Positions 1-13,200 of a stretch of DNA of 64,000 nt are shown here, piece after piece; positions within the stretch are counted from its first letter, which is position 1; every line of letters starts with the position of its first letter. The notes under the pieces are model-generated. The model was not told where the DNA came from. It was given only the letters and a program-made list of their open reading frames with translations, and made no database searches. The DNA is taken from the NCBI GenBank assembly GCA_033239525.1, contig BSYO01000023.1, forward strand, positions 12,354,158 to 12,418,157, read 5' to 3'. The position numbers were made by a program, and so were the translations under genes. The DNA is from Nepenthes gracilis (lineage: Eukaryota; Streptophyta; Magnoliopsida; Caryophyllales; Nepenthaceae).

Positions 1-1213
1 TGAGTCTCCACATGGATGTTGGAGATACGCCCCTTGCCACTTCATGCCCCTCAACCAGCTGCAATTGCAAGTCCGCTTTTCTGACCTCCACAGCTCTGCT
101 CAATGTATGATGCTCATTCAATGATCCTTAGCAGGCCATCTGGACGACTGTGATGACAAAGATTTTCCTGTGCCTCCATTTTGATCTGGCCTTAAAATTT
201 TTCAGTGCTTGATCTTGACCCGTTTCTGTCAGCATTCTTTCTCCTGCTATGGTTACTTTGTTTTTTATTAGCTTTTTCCTCTTTTACTTTGTTTTCTACT
301 TCTATGTCAGCCTTTCGGTGTTTATTCATAATGGCCTGCTGACCATTTATGTAGCTGCAGCAGCATATTTCACATTTAAAAATGCCAGTTTGCAACAATA
401 GCTTATGTCAGCTAAAAATGTGTATGGTAAAGGCAAGAAAGGCTGAGCATTTGAGGCAGGAAAACTTTACCAAAATAAGAGGTAGTGTTGGTCTTGCGCA
501 GCCAATAGGAAAATGGGAAGAAATTTAAAAGAGATTATCATTTCAAAACGCACAACTAAAAGCAATGAAAAGGTAGTGGAAATTTTGGGGACTGTCTTTA
601 TCCTATCAAAAGGCTTTCATTGTCCGAGTACACTTCTAGAAGACATGTCTATGGAAGAAGTAGGATCTACGTTCATTTTCCAATTAAAAAAAGGTGCACT
701 TTAACCATAGCATTTTGAATGCAGAATATCTTGTTGACTGCAGTAGCTTTTCCGAGGAGAAAGGTGAACATAGGCCCTTAACGTGAAACCCCTTATCAAT
801 AGAGAATTGACCTTTAAGCTGTACTCTCCCCAGAGGCAACTCCAAAAAGATTCTCAAGCAAGCGAAGTCCTACCATACCAGTCACATCTAGTAATGTAAA
901 ATAAAAACCTTCTAAACTGTCCACAACAGAGACAGCACAGCCAGGCAATCAGAAACTTAGTTCAGGAATATTTAACAAATGTGTATCTGCATTTACCCCA
1001 CCCCACCCATCTTTATAAATGAAACTAGGAAGCAAGTAGATAACCCAGAGCTCCTCAACATATCTAAATGCATTAGACTTTACAGTATGGATCCAAGATT
1101 CAGTGAGAAAGAAAAATTGTCCATAAAAGAGAGATTCAGAGTCAAGGCACCAAATAGGTTAAAAGTTACAGTACAGTTTTCAAGCAATAATTACAACATG
1201 AGAAATGTCAAAC
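1..1213 (-). other. KEA intron sequence at the left edge; no exon found
   Basis: After exon 12 the donor is CAG|GTTTGA. No stretch on the minus strand from 1213 down to 1 resembles the next conserved KEA coding block (the SPQLSSLLFLV region), so this is at least 1.2 kb of intron. The first 190 bp are less AT-rich than the rest and open in a few short frames, but I recognise nothing in them. Confidence 0.6.
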
Positions 1214-4200
1214 CTGGTTCACAGCTTCACCGAAAGCCACAAATGCAAATTCTCCCCCGGGGGCAAGAAGAAGACCAACTCTGATTGCAGATATGATTGA
1301 AAGGCCAAAAAGTTTGCCAATCAAAGCAACCAGTGCAGTCTTGCCAACAATTAGGACTCCCAATGTTCCGACAACAACTGGGAAGCTTGAGACAAGAAGT
1401 TTTGGATCAATAGACATTCCAACCTGAAAAACCACGGAAAGATCTCATAACTTTCAATTTCACATTGAAAATATAGTACCTTCTCCTCTTTAAAGATCAG
1501 TTGATGCTTAGTCATGATAGAAAAATAAGGCAATGACTGACAAAGAGGATGTCATGATGCCCAACAGCCTCCCATTTGGGAAACCCAGTAAGCCTTGCAT
1601 CTACTTGCCACGGCATCCAGATTCAAATCTTAGCAGGTTATACTTGGTGTGAATGCCCAAAGGGAAAAAGGAAGTAAAATATGACAGTTGTTTACATGGA
1701 AGTAGTTAACATTAAACAAACGAATCAAAAAAAAAATTAAAGAATGACTACCATTGATTGGATCTTAAAAAATTAAATTTGAATACCTAAAGAGAGGATT
1801 TCAGATATTTGATCAATATGTCAAAGGGTAATCATCTGGTCTTAGAAATATTGATAGAAGAGATGGCCAAGGAAAAATTTTGGAATAATGTTATAACAAT
1901 TCATTCTTCACTTTTTCTCTCTCTTGTTAGCTTCTGTTTCACACGGTTAATTCAAGTTAATCAAATTCATAAATTCAACCATGAATTCCCATTATATATT
2001 TTCTTCAAAGGCATAAAAGTCAATCAAATAGGATGTGAAATATTAACACATACCGTCATAAAAAAGAGACCCAAGAGAAGGCCACGATAGGGTGCAATAT
2101 CTGATTCAACCTGCAGGGAGAATTCAGTTTCTGCAAGAAGCAAACCAGCCAAAAATGCCCCTAATGCCATGGATAGGCCAGCCTGATTCAGAGAAAAACA
2201 ACTTAGTTAAACTTTCAAGCACAGAAGTCCATTTCCCAACATAAAATGAACTACTCCATCTTATTGATATACAGATGGAACCAAACCCAAATGAAAGATT
2301 CTATAATTATAAGGCACAGTAGGTAGTAGTATTTTCATTAACATACCCTTGCGGTGAGGAGGCTAGTTCCTAGTACAACAAGAAGTGTATTTGCAGAAAA
2401 AATCTCCGCATTTTGATTTTCTGCAATTTGTTTATAAATTGGTCGAAGCAGCTGCAGGAGCATCAGAAATAAGAATTAGTGACACACAGAGAGAATTTTC
2501 CTTGTATACAATTGAGTGAGGGATTATGAAAATAATAAATCATCCTTCATGGTTTCAAATTGGAATCACATTTAAAAAAAGGAAACATTATCCAAGCAAA
2601 CGAGTTTACCATAGGACACCAAGGGTTTTTTTTTTTTTTTTTTTGACTAAGTGACAAATGAAGTTAGAACTAAATCTTAATATCATGTTTATTAGAAATT
2701 TATAAACATCATAACGTTCAAGCAAGTTCTACAAACAGAAAAGATACACAACTTCTGTCACTACCAAAGCCCAGTCCTATCATAAGTCAGCATATATAAC
2801 ATGAAGGCAGATTGAAGTGTCTGATCATAAATGACCACTGCTAGCATAGAATAATCATTTCTGGCCCATGGAATTGAGTAAGAAATACAAATATTAAGTC
2901 CCTTGTAGCAAGCAAGATTATTCAGAGGTGAAAACAAACTAGCAAATATTGACATTCACAATTGATTGCCTTATTAAAATAGCAACACAATTTCAGTAGA
3001 AAATATTGTTGTTCACAATTGATTTCCTTATAAAAATAGCGGCAATTCCATGAAATGGCACACTGATATAACAATGATCATCTCTATGAAAACGAGTCTA
3101 CAATGTATAGCTCTCACTGCATTTGCCTTCAAGACAATAGAAATGGAAGTATACAGTAATATAAAGCTCTTACCAGGCGCCCACCAGCAATTATAGCAGA
3201 AATAGCAACAATTGCCTTAACAGCAGCCAATCCTAGAGCTTCAGCAATAGCATGAAAGCCAACCTGAAACAAGTATCAATCTAAATTAAAATAGCAGTTG
3301 CCTCGGATCTAAATAAAGAAAAAGAAACACCCAAAAAGAGCCATGGAATTAACTTTAGAAAACTACTCTTCTTCCTTTTCCAATAAACCACTCCCATGTC
3401 CATGGCTCAACCAAAACTTAACAATCTTGAATCCAAGCAATCCCCGTGAAAGTAATGACTCAACGCCAAGTTCCCTAAGAAACTGGCCAAAATCAAAAAC
3501 ACATGCTGCACTACTTCCTTCTGTTTTTGAGAGAAGCATCTGTTTGCCAGCAGCAACCACATTTTTGCAAATCATTTAAGGTTAAGCACTGGGCCGCCCT
3601 TTTCTGTAAGATGAAGCACCAATCCAGAAAAGTTACCCATATATGAAAAGAAGCTTTAATTGATGCATTGCACCTTCTAATCAGTTTTTTCCTGGAATTG
3701 CAACTAATCAGACATGAGCAGCCTGTAAAGGAAAGAAACAGAGAAACACTCAATCTGCTTGCCCCCACCTCCCATCAACTCCTGGATCAGAGCACACCAA
3801 ACATAATTTAACAGCGAAGATAAACCTAACAGCTCTTGCACAACTTCCTATCATCACATCATGCCTCATCCTAGTCAACTAAAGAGACCAGCCACCTGCT
3901 TCCTCCTTTTCCTGGTTATAATCAGCTAATCAACTAAAGAGACCAGCCACTTGCTTCCTCCTTTTCCTGGTTATAATCAGCTAGGGTAGCCTCCTCAACC
4001 ATTTCAAGAATGAAAGAGGCAGTAAAGACTTCTTTCAAGGAGCATCTCTGGTGCATTGATAAGTCCAAAGGTTTTTTTTGGGGGGACCGCCACAAAGGAA
4101 ATGTTTAACTCAAAAACATCCAAATTTGTAACAATTTTCCACTAACGAATTCCATCGCTCTCTTGGAAAGAAAAGAGAATCAACCAAGCTCATCAACCCC

Positions 4201-7200
4201 ATAAACCCCCACCAAATACTATCTTTCAATCATAATCCTCCATGTCCACTTCCTGGAAGTCTTCTATTAAAGCAAACATCTATAATTTCCTAAAAACTAG
4301 AGAAGTCTGTGACTAAAACCAAAAATAATAGCATCCGAATCATCTACATTATTATCTGACAATTACAAGGAAAAGTAGATCTTTGTATTTCAATTTTTAC
4401 AGAGAGGTCTTTCCCGTTATGTTTATCGAAGTGAGAGTTTTAGGGAATCAATAAACACTTTTTTCAGTAAACAAGATATTGCATTGATATGCAGTTAGGC
4501 ACAATAAGTACCATTGACCAAGTACACTAGGGGAACCAAATGGACCAATATACACACAATACACCAGGGTTCGCGCCTTGGGGTGCAACGTTCATACTCT
4601 AAAACCAATGCAGTACATCACAAAGTACATGTGTCATTGTGCCCAGTTGTCAACACTCTTCAACTAAATAATATGAAAGTAAATAAACCATTCGAAAAAT
4701 AGACAAACAAGAGCTGATTCACTGAAGAATGTTACCCCGCCCTTAGATGAATTTGGTGAAATGAGAGGTATGAGTATCAGCAAAACCACCACAGCCAAAT
4801 CCTGGAAAAAAGGAGTAATAACAATTAGCTGTAAGTGGCTGGAAACAAAAGGAACAATTAATTAGGAAATGGGGGCCAATATTGATCACATAAACAAGTC
4901 ACATATGGCATCCTCGATGAACAAAACTTTTGTTCCATGAGACTCATGCAAAAATTGAATCTCTCTCTCTCTCTCTCTCTCTCTATGAAGACACTAGAGC
5001 ATTATTAGCAATCATAGCAGAAAAGCTCTAGATGCCAACATTATAGCAACAGTCTAACCAAATACTGTTCCATACTTACAGTTTTGCACTTACAAGAATC
5101 CAAACACATATACATACCCACATGCACACAAAGGACAAAGAAGTTTCTAGATAGAGAAGCCATTTGAAGACAGTGAATTACTTGGAAAAGTAACACAGAA
5201 AATGTTGCACGTCCATGCCGTGAGGTGCTCTCACCTCGCTCCTGCAAAACCTGAAGAAAAAGTGCAACAAAGTTCAAAGGTTACGCTGTATAAATTTCAA
5301 ATACAAATTTCTGCAGCGTGATAATGAAATTGTAACATCGAAACCAAAAATACAACAAATATGAAGCAAATGAGCAAAAAATAATAACAAAAGACAGATG
5401 TTATCCCCCACAAGGCAATTTTCAAGGATGTAGGTAGTTTCTAATAGTATTTTTAAATGATGACATCCTCCAGATAATAAATAAAACTATACCAGGAAAG
5501 ATGGATGTTATACAATACAACAATTGGAGTGTATAAATTTGGTCCAGGGACAACGATAAGATTCAAATTGAAATAAGACAAGAATGTCTCTGATCAAGAT
5601 GGCAACATTCAAATCAGATCTAAGTGGAACTGTCTATCAAGGATTGCTTGATGAATAATAATAACAACTCCATTGAAAGAAAAGTGCACATGAACAGCAT
5701 TCTAAAATTTTTGCATGCATAAATGATGTGAGCTTCCGGAAGAATATGGGTCAGGGAATGTACACAATAATTTTCCAAAAATATGTCTACATATATAGCC
5801 AGTAGTTCATTACTATTGCAAGATATAAATTAAAATAGACTCCTTTGAAACCATTGTACTGAAGGAATAAAATAGGCACATTCTGGAACATGCTGCCACC
5901 ATTTTCTTCCATATTTTCTTCGTTTTATTGGTTTTCTTTTGGGGGAGGAACTTTAACAATGGGAGCCTTGTACTGCACCAATCTAAGTTTTCTTTTATGT
6001 TGATGAACACTTTGACATGGATAAACAAGTTTGAATGTTTTGTGGGTGATACATGTAATATAGAATCACTCCTCTTGCCATGGAACATGGACCACTTGAT
6101 CTGTCCACAATCAAGTTTCAGATGATCATCTCGTAACATAGCCACTGTTCAATTTGGCATTGATAGGTGCTATCCATGTACATATCTAATCAAATCTTCT
6201 TCAACAAATTAAAATAGAAATTCTTTGATCCAGATCGAGGAATAAGGAATACGACACAAAGGTCTAGGTTTCTGAGAAATATAGATCTGAGATAGCTTTT
6301 TGTGAGGATAATAAAGCCATGTCTTAGCACATATATCACAGGCATTATTGGCTCAGGAGGACGTATGTCAGATGCAATAGTGCACTACAGCTAAACACAG
6401 ATTTTACTGTCAAGAGTTAGATGTTGATCAACAGGAACCAAATGCAGGACCCCCAATAAAAAAGAAAAAAAACATATTAGGGAAAATTATCCATTCCCCC
6501 CCATCCCTGGTCCATATTCTCTCTCTTCCCATCAAAACAACGGAAATGGTTATCTGTGCACTCCTTTGTCAAAATAGTTGGCCTCCCTGTCTCCAGCATT
6601 GTGAATGTTTAATATCAAACATGCAATAATTGTAATCCTCTTCTTTCATTATAATATACAACTACTAGAAAATACAGCAATCATTTGTGAAGACAATTCC
6701 TATCTTTCCCCATTATTGCACGATGTTCAACATAATGACATAATTTCCTCTCGAAATGTAGTCCAAGGAAGTTATGTAAGGGTGAGATTCTCCTTGACTT
6801 CATGAAGAGAAGGCTCAATGTGGTTCTAGTTTCTCTCAATTTTTGAAAGACACTACCCTAATTTACAAATTTCCATGGAGAGAAATTAAAAATAAATTAA
6901 TGGAAATGTACCTGCCCGATTAAGAAAACTTTCAAGGGTTTGTTAACTGAGTACCAATCTATTAATCTAGTCCGAAGGTCACAGAAATGTATGCCAATTT
7001 AGATCACAAGTTTCTTTGTATTACAATGCCTTCTTTTCTTTCACAAGATAAAATGGGGATGGAGATGGTGAGTTGAACACAGACCATTTGTCTGGCTAAG
7101 AGTCGCCCACCACCATGCTACTCTAGATTACAAAGAATTAGAAGACATAACTGGACAAAGCTGATCTCCTGCTAGATTTATTCTGTTTCCAGAAAAAACT

Positions 7201-10200
7201 AAGAACACGGAGTGTAGAAAACTTGACGGAGACAATACACACGTCACCGGGTAAGTAACACAAGAATTTACTGCTTCCATCATTTTTACCCATGGTTAGG
7301 GATATCTAGGAATTTAGTTTAAGTAGGTGATCCATAGGTCACCTCATAAATTTCAGTTAGACATACCGTTACGTCAAGTATCAGCTAGCCCATTTTTCAG
7401 AAATAAAGGTTTATTTTTTCAGAATTTACATTAGTGGTGTGCGATATTAAAAAACTGGATCCTTCATTTTGGAAACACAGATTAGGGACTTGGACATCTG
7501 AGGATTTGGAGGCATTTTTTTCACTGGGGAAGGACAGGAACAGCTCTGACTAAGCACAATTCCAAATATGAAGCCCAGCTTTTAAATCAGCACACTCGCA
7601 AACATAAGGCCCAAATGCATCATTCAAATAGAGTGGAAAAGATAAAAATATATTTTTAATTACCATAATAATACATCTAATAGTAGAGAATTATTAAAGA
7701 GAAAATATGAGACTTCTTTCAAATCAAATGGGAAAACATCTTTCCAAAGCGATGTTTCAACACAAAAAAGAAAAAAAATGAAACAAAATCAATGGGAAAT
7801 AGATACACCATGAATAAGTCAAGGACACCCCGTAGAACTTTTGCAACGAAACACATGAGAAGGATAATAACTTTATACTACTCCGAGCAACTCTGCAGTA
7901 GATTGGACGAAGCGTCTGCTCATTCATAGTCATACCATTCTGCTCAGTCATAATACTCCATCTTGCTACAAACATAGCTGACTGCACAATCCTACAAAAT
8001 TTTACACTCCTTATTCCTATCATAACCTCCAAACTTATGAAGAAACAGCATATTCAAGGTTTGTGGGCAAACTCAGACCTCACTCCCCAGAAACAGTTGA
8101 GATATCATTCAAAATGTCCCATAAGAGAACTGAAAGTCACGAGAGAAAAAACATGTGGAGAAAAGCCAAACGATTCCAGGAATCTAACATAGATGCGAGA
8201 CTACAATCTACATCCAATTATGGCGGACCAATAAAAGTTTGATTTCCGACTGCAATTGGACTCTTGCGGAGAGAAGGCTAATGATTCCAGGTATCTACCG
8301 TAGACGCTAGTCTACAATCTACAACCAATTATGGCAGACCAATAGAAGTTTGATTTCCTACTGCAATTGACCTTCCAAGTTAAGTTAATCACACGGCAAG
8401 GGTGAGAATTCACAGCATCAGAATGAAAATCTGCTGGCAAAAACAAGCTAAGTTTTATGCAATCTGTTTCTCACAGGACATAAGCAAAACGTTCAATAAC
8501 TAAGCAATGAAATGGATATTTGTCTCCCTCTTCAAAAGAAAATAGAAAATTTAGGTAATTCTCCTATTACCACCAGTGGAAGACATGAAACTAGCTACTG
8601 CAACAATTTGATGACCATAGAAACAATGACAACATGTAAATGCTTGAGAAAAAAAGAATCTTCCTGCCCACAGGTCTCCCCAAAGATGAATTATAATCAT
8701 ATGTTCATTGCCAATATTTTCTTTTCTTTTTTTCAGTTTCAGCAGTAGGTAAAAAAGATAAGAAACATGGGAATGAAATTTCAGAGGCAGAGCAACAAAT
8801 GGGTTTGACCGCACTATATACAACAGCACCCAACTTGGATTCACATTTACTCAAATCTGGAACTCACCATCGAAACATTGCTTTAGACATGGACAAATTT
8901 CTTTTCCACAACAACTAGAAGATTAGATCTAGCCATAAGAAGAATGATTAAGTTGGTCTGATTTTTTATTCTTTATCTATATACTATGGATTTTTCACAA
9001 TGTAATAATGAAAGTGGAATTTTCTATCTTCATAGGCTTGGATTGATTAACAATACAAGGACAGAGATCGATTCATTGATAAGAGAGGAAAAAGGGTAAA
9101 TGGAGGTTGGATTGATGATAAAATTGAATCCTAAAGCATATATGTCAAGCTCCTACTGCAACAGCTAGATTTTATGTTTAACAATTTGAATCTCCTTCCA
9201 AATCTCATTAAGTCTTCCTATGAAAAGGGCAAATACTTATGGAACCTTTGATTATGTCTCAAAAAAAATCCAATTGTTCGAAGACACTCTTTCTTGCAAT
9301 AAGAAAAAATTGAAGTTTAACTCCCAAAAAGGCACTTTATGAAGCCTCCTAGAATGTAATAGATTTTTTATTTCTTTTCTACAAGCTTCTCATCGGAATT
9401 ATTTTGCAAAGACTAGCACTGGCTAAAAGCAAGAAGGGGTGAACCACACTTTGAGAATGCAGTACAATACAGAGCTGTATGCTAAGTTCGAGAAGGTGAT
9501 GTGTTCCCTATCTGATCCCTGTGAGTTGAGCATCCCATTCGTGTTCCTAGACTGCCAGGTTTACCAATGTATCAAGAATCCCAGAATATTAGGTCAGGTA
9601 TACCTCTGGGGTGGGGGCATTAACTGATTCTTTTTTGACATTTTAAACCAAATAGTTCTATTAAAGATATAGAGTCAACGTCACAATATAAACTACAAGC
9701 CTTACTTTTGCCTGGAAATGCTCCAGGTACTAAGCTCTAGTAGCACTAAAAGGGTCCCCCAGTTCCCTTTAGCATTCTATGAAGCTCATGCAGGGCACCC
9801 AAGGGACTTGATGTGAGCGAGAGTTCCAGTAACCCCCCCGAAAAATTAACATCCTTAACTCAGGCGATTGCCGCCTTCTTGTTGCCTTTGTTTTTTAAGA
9901 GAATCCTATGTAAGCATAAAAGGCAGGCTTCACTACTGGAGTCAGGAGTGAACATAGATTTCACATTGAAAAGAACGCAATAATTTACTTTACTTCCTGT
10001 GTAAATAGCTTTATCTTTTTTGGGTCAATACAGTATATACACTAAGAAAAATGATCAATAAAACTTTTGTTTCTTGGGGGAAGGGAGTTTTTTGCAGTAT
10101 TACTAACAGAAACACTGACCAAGAAACAAATAAATAAATAATTAACCACAAACAGTATACAAGTCCTACCTGCAGGACAACAGCTGTCGAAGACAATGCC

Positions 10201-13200
10201 AGACCATTGCCAATAACTATAGCAGCAGGACCTGGCAGTCCAGAAAGAAAATGAGTAACCAAGCCGACCATTGCTGCTGTTGCCAACACCTGCATAACAT
10301 CCAGACTTACAAACCGATGAAGAAAAGGTCACATAGCTACTATATAGATGAGAACAAGAGAAGTTATCTTTTCCCATCACCTGAGCAGAGCCTAATCCAA
10401 AAACATACTTCTTCATAGAGCTTAGTCTTTCAACAGAGAGCTGACAAAAGACAAACAAAAGGTGCACTTTTTTACTTACTGCATCAAGTAAGGCTACATG
10501 TAACAGAAATATAAAGCCTTAATAAATACCAAATCTGAAATTAAAGCTCCACCTCAAGGCCAATATTAAATAGCAAGAACACCACTCCAAATTCAGCAAT
10601 CGCCTTCGTCCCATGAACATGACGAATGATTGAGAGACCATAAGGCCCAATCAGTATGCCAGCAGCCAGGTACCCAAGAACGGGACTGCCTGAACATTGT
10701 AGAAGATTTTGTAACAGTGCAAATAAAGAACAAAAACTAATCTAATTTTTTTTCAGTTCAAACATCTATCAGATTCATCTACAGTGTATCAAATGAGACA
10801 GATAAACCACCAAATATAGAAACATAGTTAGACTAATCTAATTACCCCCGGGAATTTTCTGGAATACGGGCACAAATATAACACTTGCCAGCAGTAGCCA
10901 CAACACGTCAAACAAGGATGCTTCCTCTTCATTTATCTAAAACAAAGAAAGGTATAAAAATATTAGGTGATGAAGGATCACGATATGTTACTCATGCCAA
11001 AGGCGTGCGATAAATGTCACGTGCCTCTTGCTGAGGAAGCATCTGCATTAATTTCTTCAGTCTCTTAGGAAGTTTTTGTATTTGTTGGATCAAGGGCTTT
11101 GAATATGAGGAAACCTCTTCAATACTAGTAGTAATTACATCAGGTTGTTGAAACAGCTGAGTTCCCTTCTCTGCTCGATTTATATAATAGGTGACCCTGT
11201 GATAAATTTTAGCATCTATTGATCAAATAAGTCTATATCTACACCATCCACAACAATTAGCAAAAGATAGACTAAAAGGGAAGGCTGGTTCACTTGCTGA
11301 ATTTTTTTTTTAATAAAAATTTTTGCACAGTATATTTTTCTAATTGGGAAGGATCAAATCTTGTTTCGAGGAATCAGATGAAAGGAATTCTTGCCGTTCC
11401 CATCGCTTTTTAATTGATTGTTTGTGGCTAAAAGCTAAATTACAATCTCCTGCCCTGAACTTTAGACTTTTACAAGAGCGAAAAATCGTGGAGATCTCTC
11501 AATCTGATATATGAGAAGCAATTTTAAGTCCAAATGGACTACAATCCTAATCAAAAAGGAGGGGAGACAAAGGAGTATTTCTCAGGGTTTCTTGGCACCT
11601 CAAATTCATTTTCAAGGTCCTTTTGCATGAGAACTAAAAGTTTTATCCTACCTCAGTGATGAAGACCAAATTACTTTGCAATGGGCTACAATCACAGTCA
11701 GCCAAAAGAGGCTTTCCATTTTATTTTAGGGCATTGAACACTTTGGAACTCCCTCCTTTTTTCTCTTCCTGTTTTGACTTTTGAATGTCCATCATTTGGA
11801 TTTTTTCGCCTCCAAAGTAAAAACATGAAGCTATGAGTTGTACAATACAAAATATAGGCAAATAAGATTAAAATATTCCCACAATTGCAAATAGTTTTGA
11901 TAACAGTCTAAACCACTCTGCTCACACCGCCACCTCAAAAAAAAAAATTAAGAAACTGGAAAACGAGCAAATCACTTTGATAAATTCTGAAACCAATCTA
12001 TGGGAAAGCAGTACTTTTCTCTTAAAACTTGCTCTCAAGGTATTATTCATGCTAAGCATCACTCTATTCATTCCCTGCACTTCCAAACACCCCCGGGGTG
12101 GGGAATGATAAAACAAGTCAATACTTGGACAAATTTATGACTTATCCCCAAAAAAACTTGGACAAATTTACAAAACCTCTAACTTACGGGCTAAAAGTAT
12201 ATTCCTCATAAAGCTTGCTTTCAAGAATATTACTTATTCTGATCATATAGGGCATCATTCATGCAATGATGTGTGCATTCATGTAAGAATTTCTGAGTTA
12301 ATCTCCCTAAATCAACCTCTTTGCAATGCAAGGGTGAGGTTAAATACATCAGACCCTCCCTATATCACACAAAGAGGGAGTCTTGTGCATTGAGCTACCC
12401 TATAAGGCAGCAATGCAAATGATTAACAGACAACAAGAAAAGCGACCTTAACCTACACTGAAGTTTCAGTTCCCAACTGACGAGTTCTCAAGAGTTCTGG
12501 AAAAGCAACAGAGATAGGTTGCATAGCCATAGATAATAAGCTCTCTCATGGCTAGCCTCGATAACTAAAAAGGATAGAAAAAGGGAAGAGTGTTTTAAAT
12601 TTCAAAAGAAGGAAGAAAGGGGAGAAATGGTGTAGTATTCCTTCTACTTTCTGTCATCAAAGTTCCAAGGCAGTTATACAATCACTCAAAGGTGCTAACA
12701 AACTTTTAATAGTGCCACATACCCTGCTCCAAGAAGCAAAAACCCAACAATTAATTTAGGCATTTGCTTCCCTGCAGACTCGACAACACCATGGAAAACA
12801 GAGGCTGGTGTGAATTCTGTTCCATCCCCTGAAAAAGAAAAGAATGATGCAGAAAAGAAACGAGACGATTTCTTCAATAATGCCTTTGGAGAACTCAATG
12901 GAGAATTGTCACGAATCATGTCCTTCTGTGCCTCCTGTTTCTTTGTTTGAATCTTATTCTTTAACTTCTCCAAATCCATATCAGCTTCTTTTGTAGAGTC
13001 TACACCCAATTTTCCATTTTCTTTATCACTCAAATCATCAGATAGTCTAGAGTTGTCCAAACAGCGTCTTGATGTATCAGAGAGGCTATCTGATGACTGT
13101 TTGCCAGTGAGAGTAGCATCCTCAATCACCACATCCATGCCACTTTCAGTGCTGTCATCACTGGAAGTTACTTGAGTGAATGACTGCTCCTCAACAAGAA

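Noticed and set aside
1..190. Less AT-rich stretch at the left edge, considered as the next KEA exon
   Set aside because: No frame matches the expected conserved KEA block, and the minus frames contain stops.
7757..8032. 91-codon minus-strand frame in KEA intron 6
   Set aside because: No similarity to any known domain; Cys/Ser/Phe-rich tail typical of chance frames.
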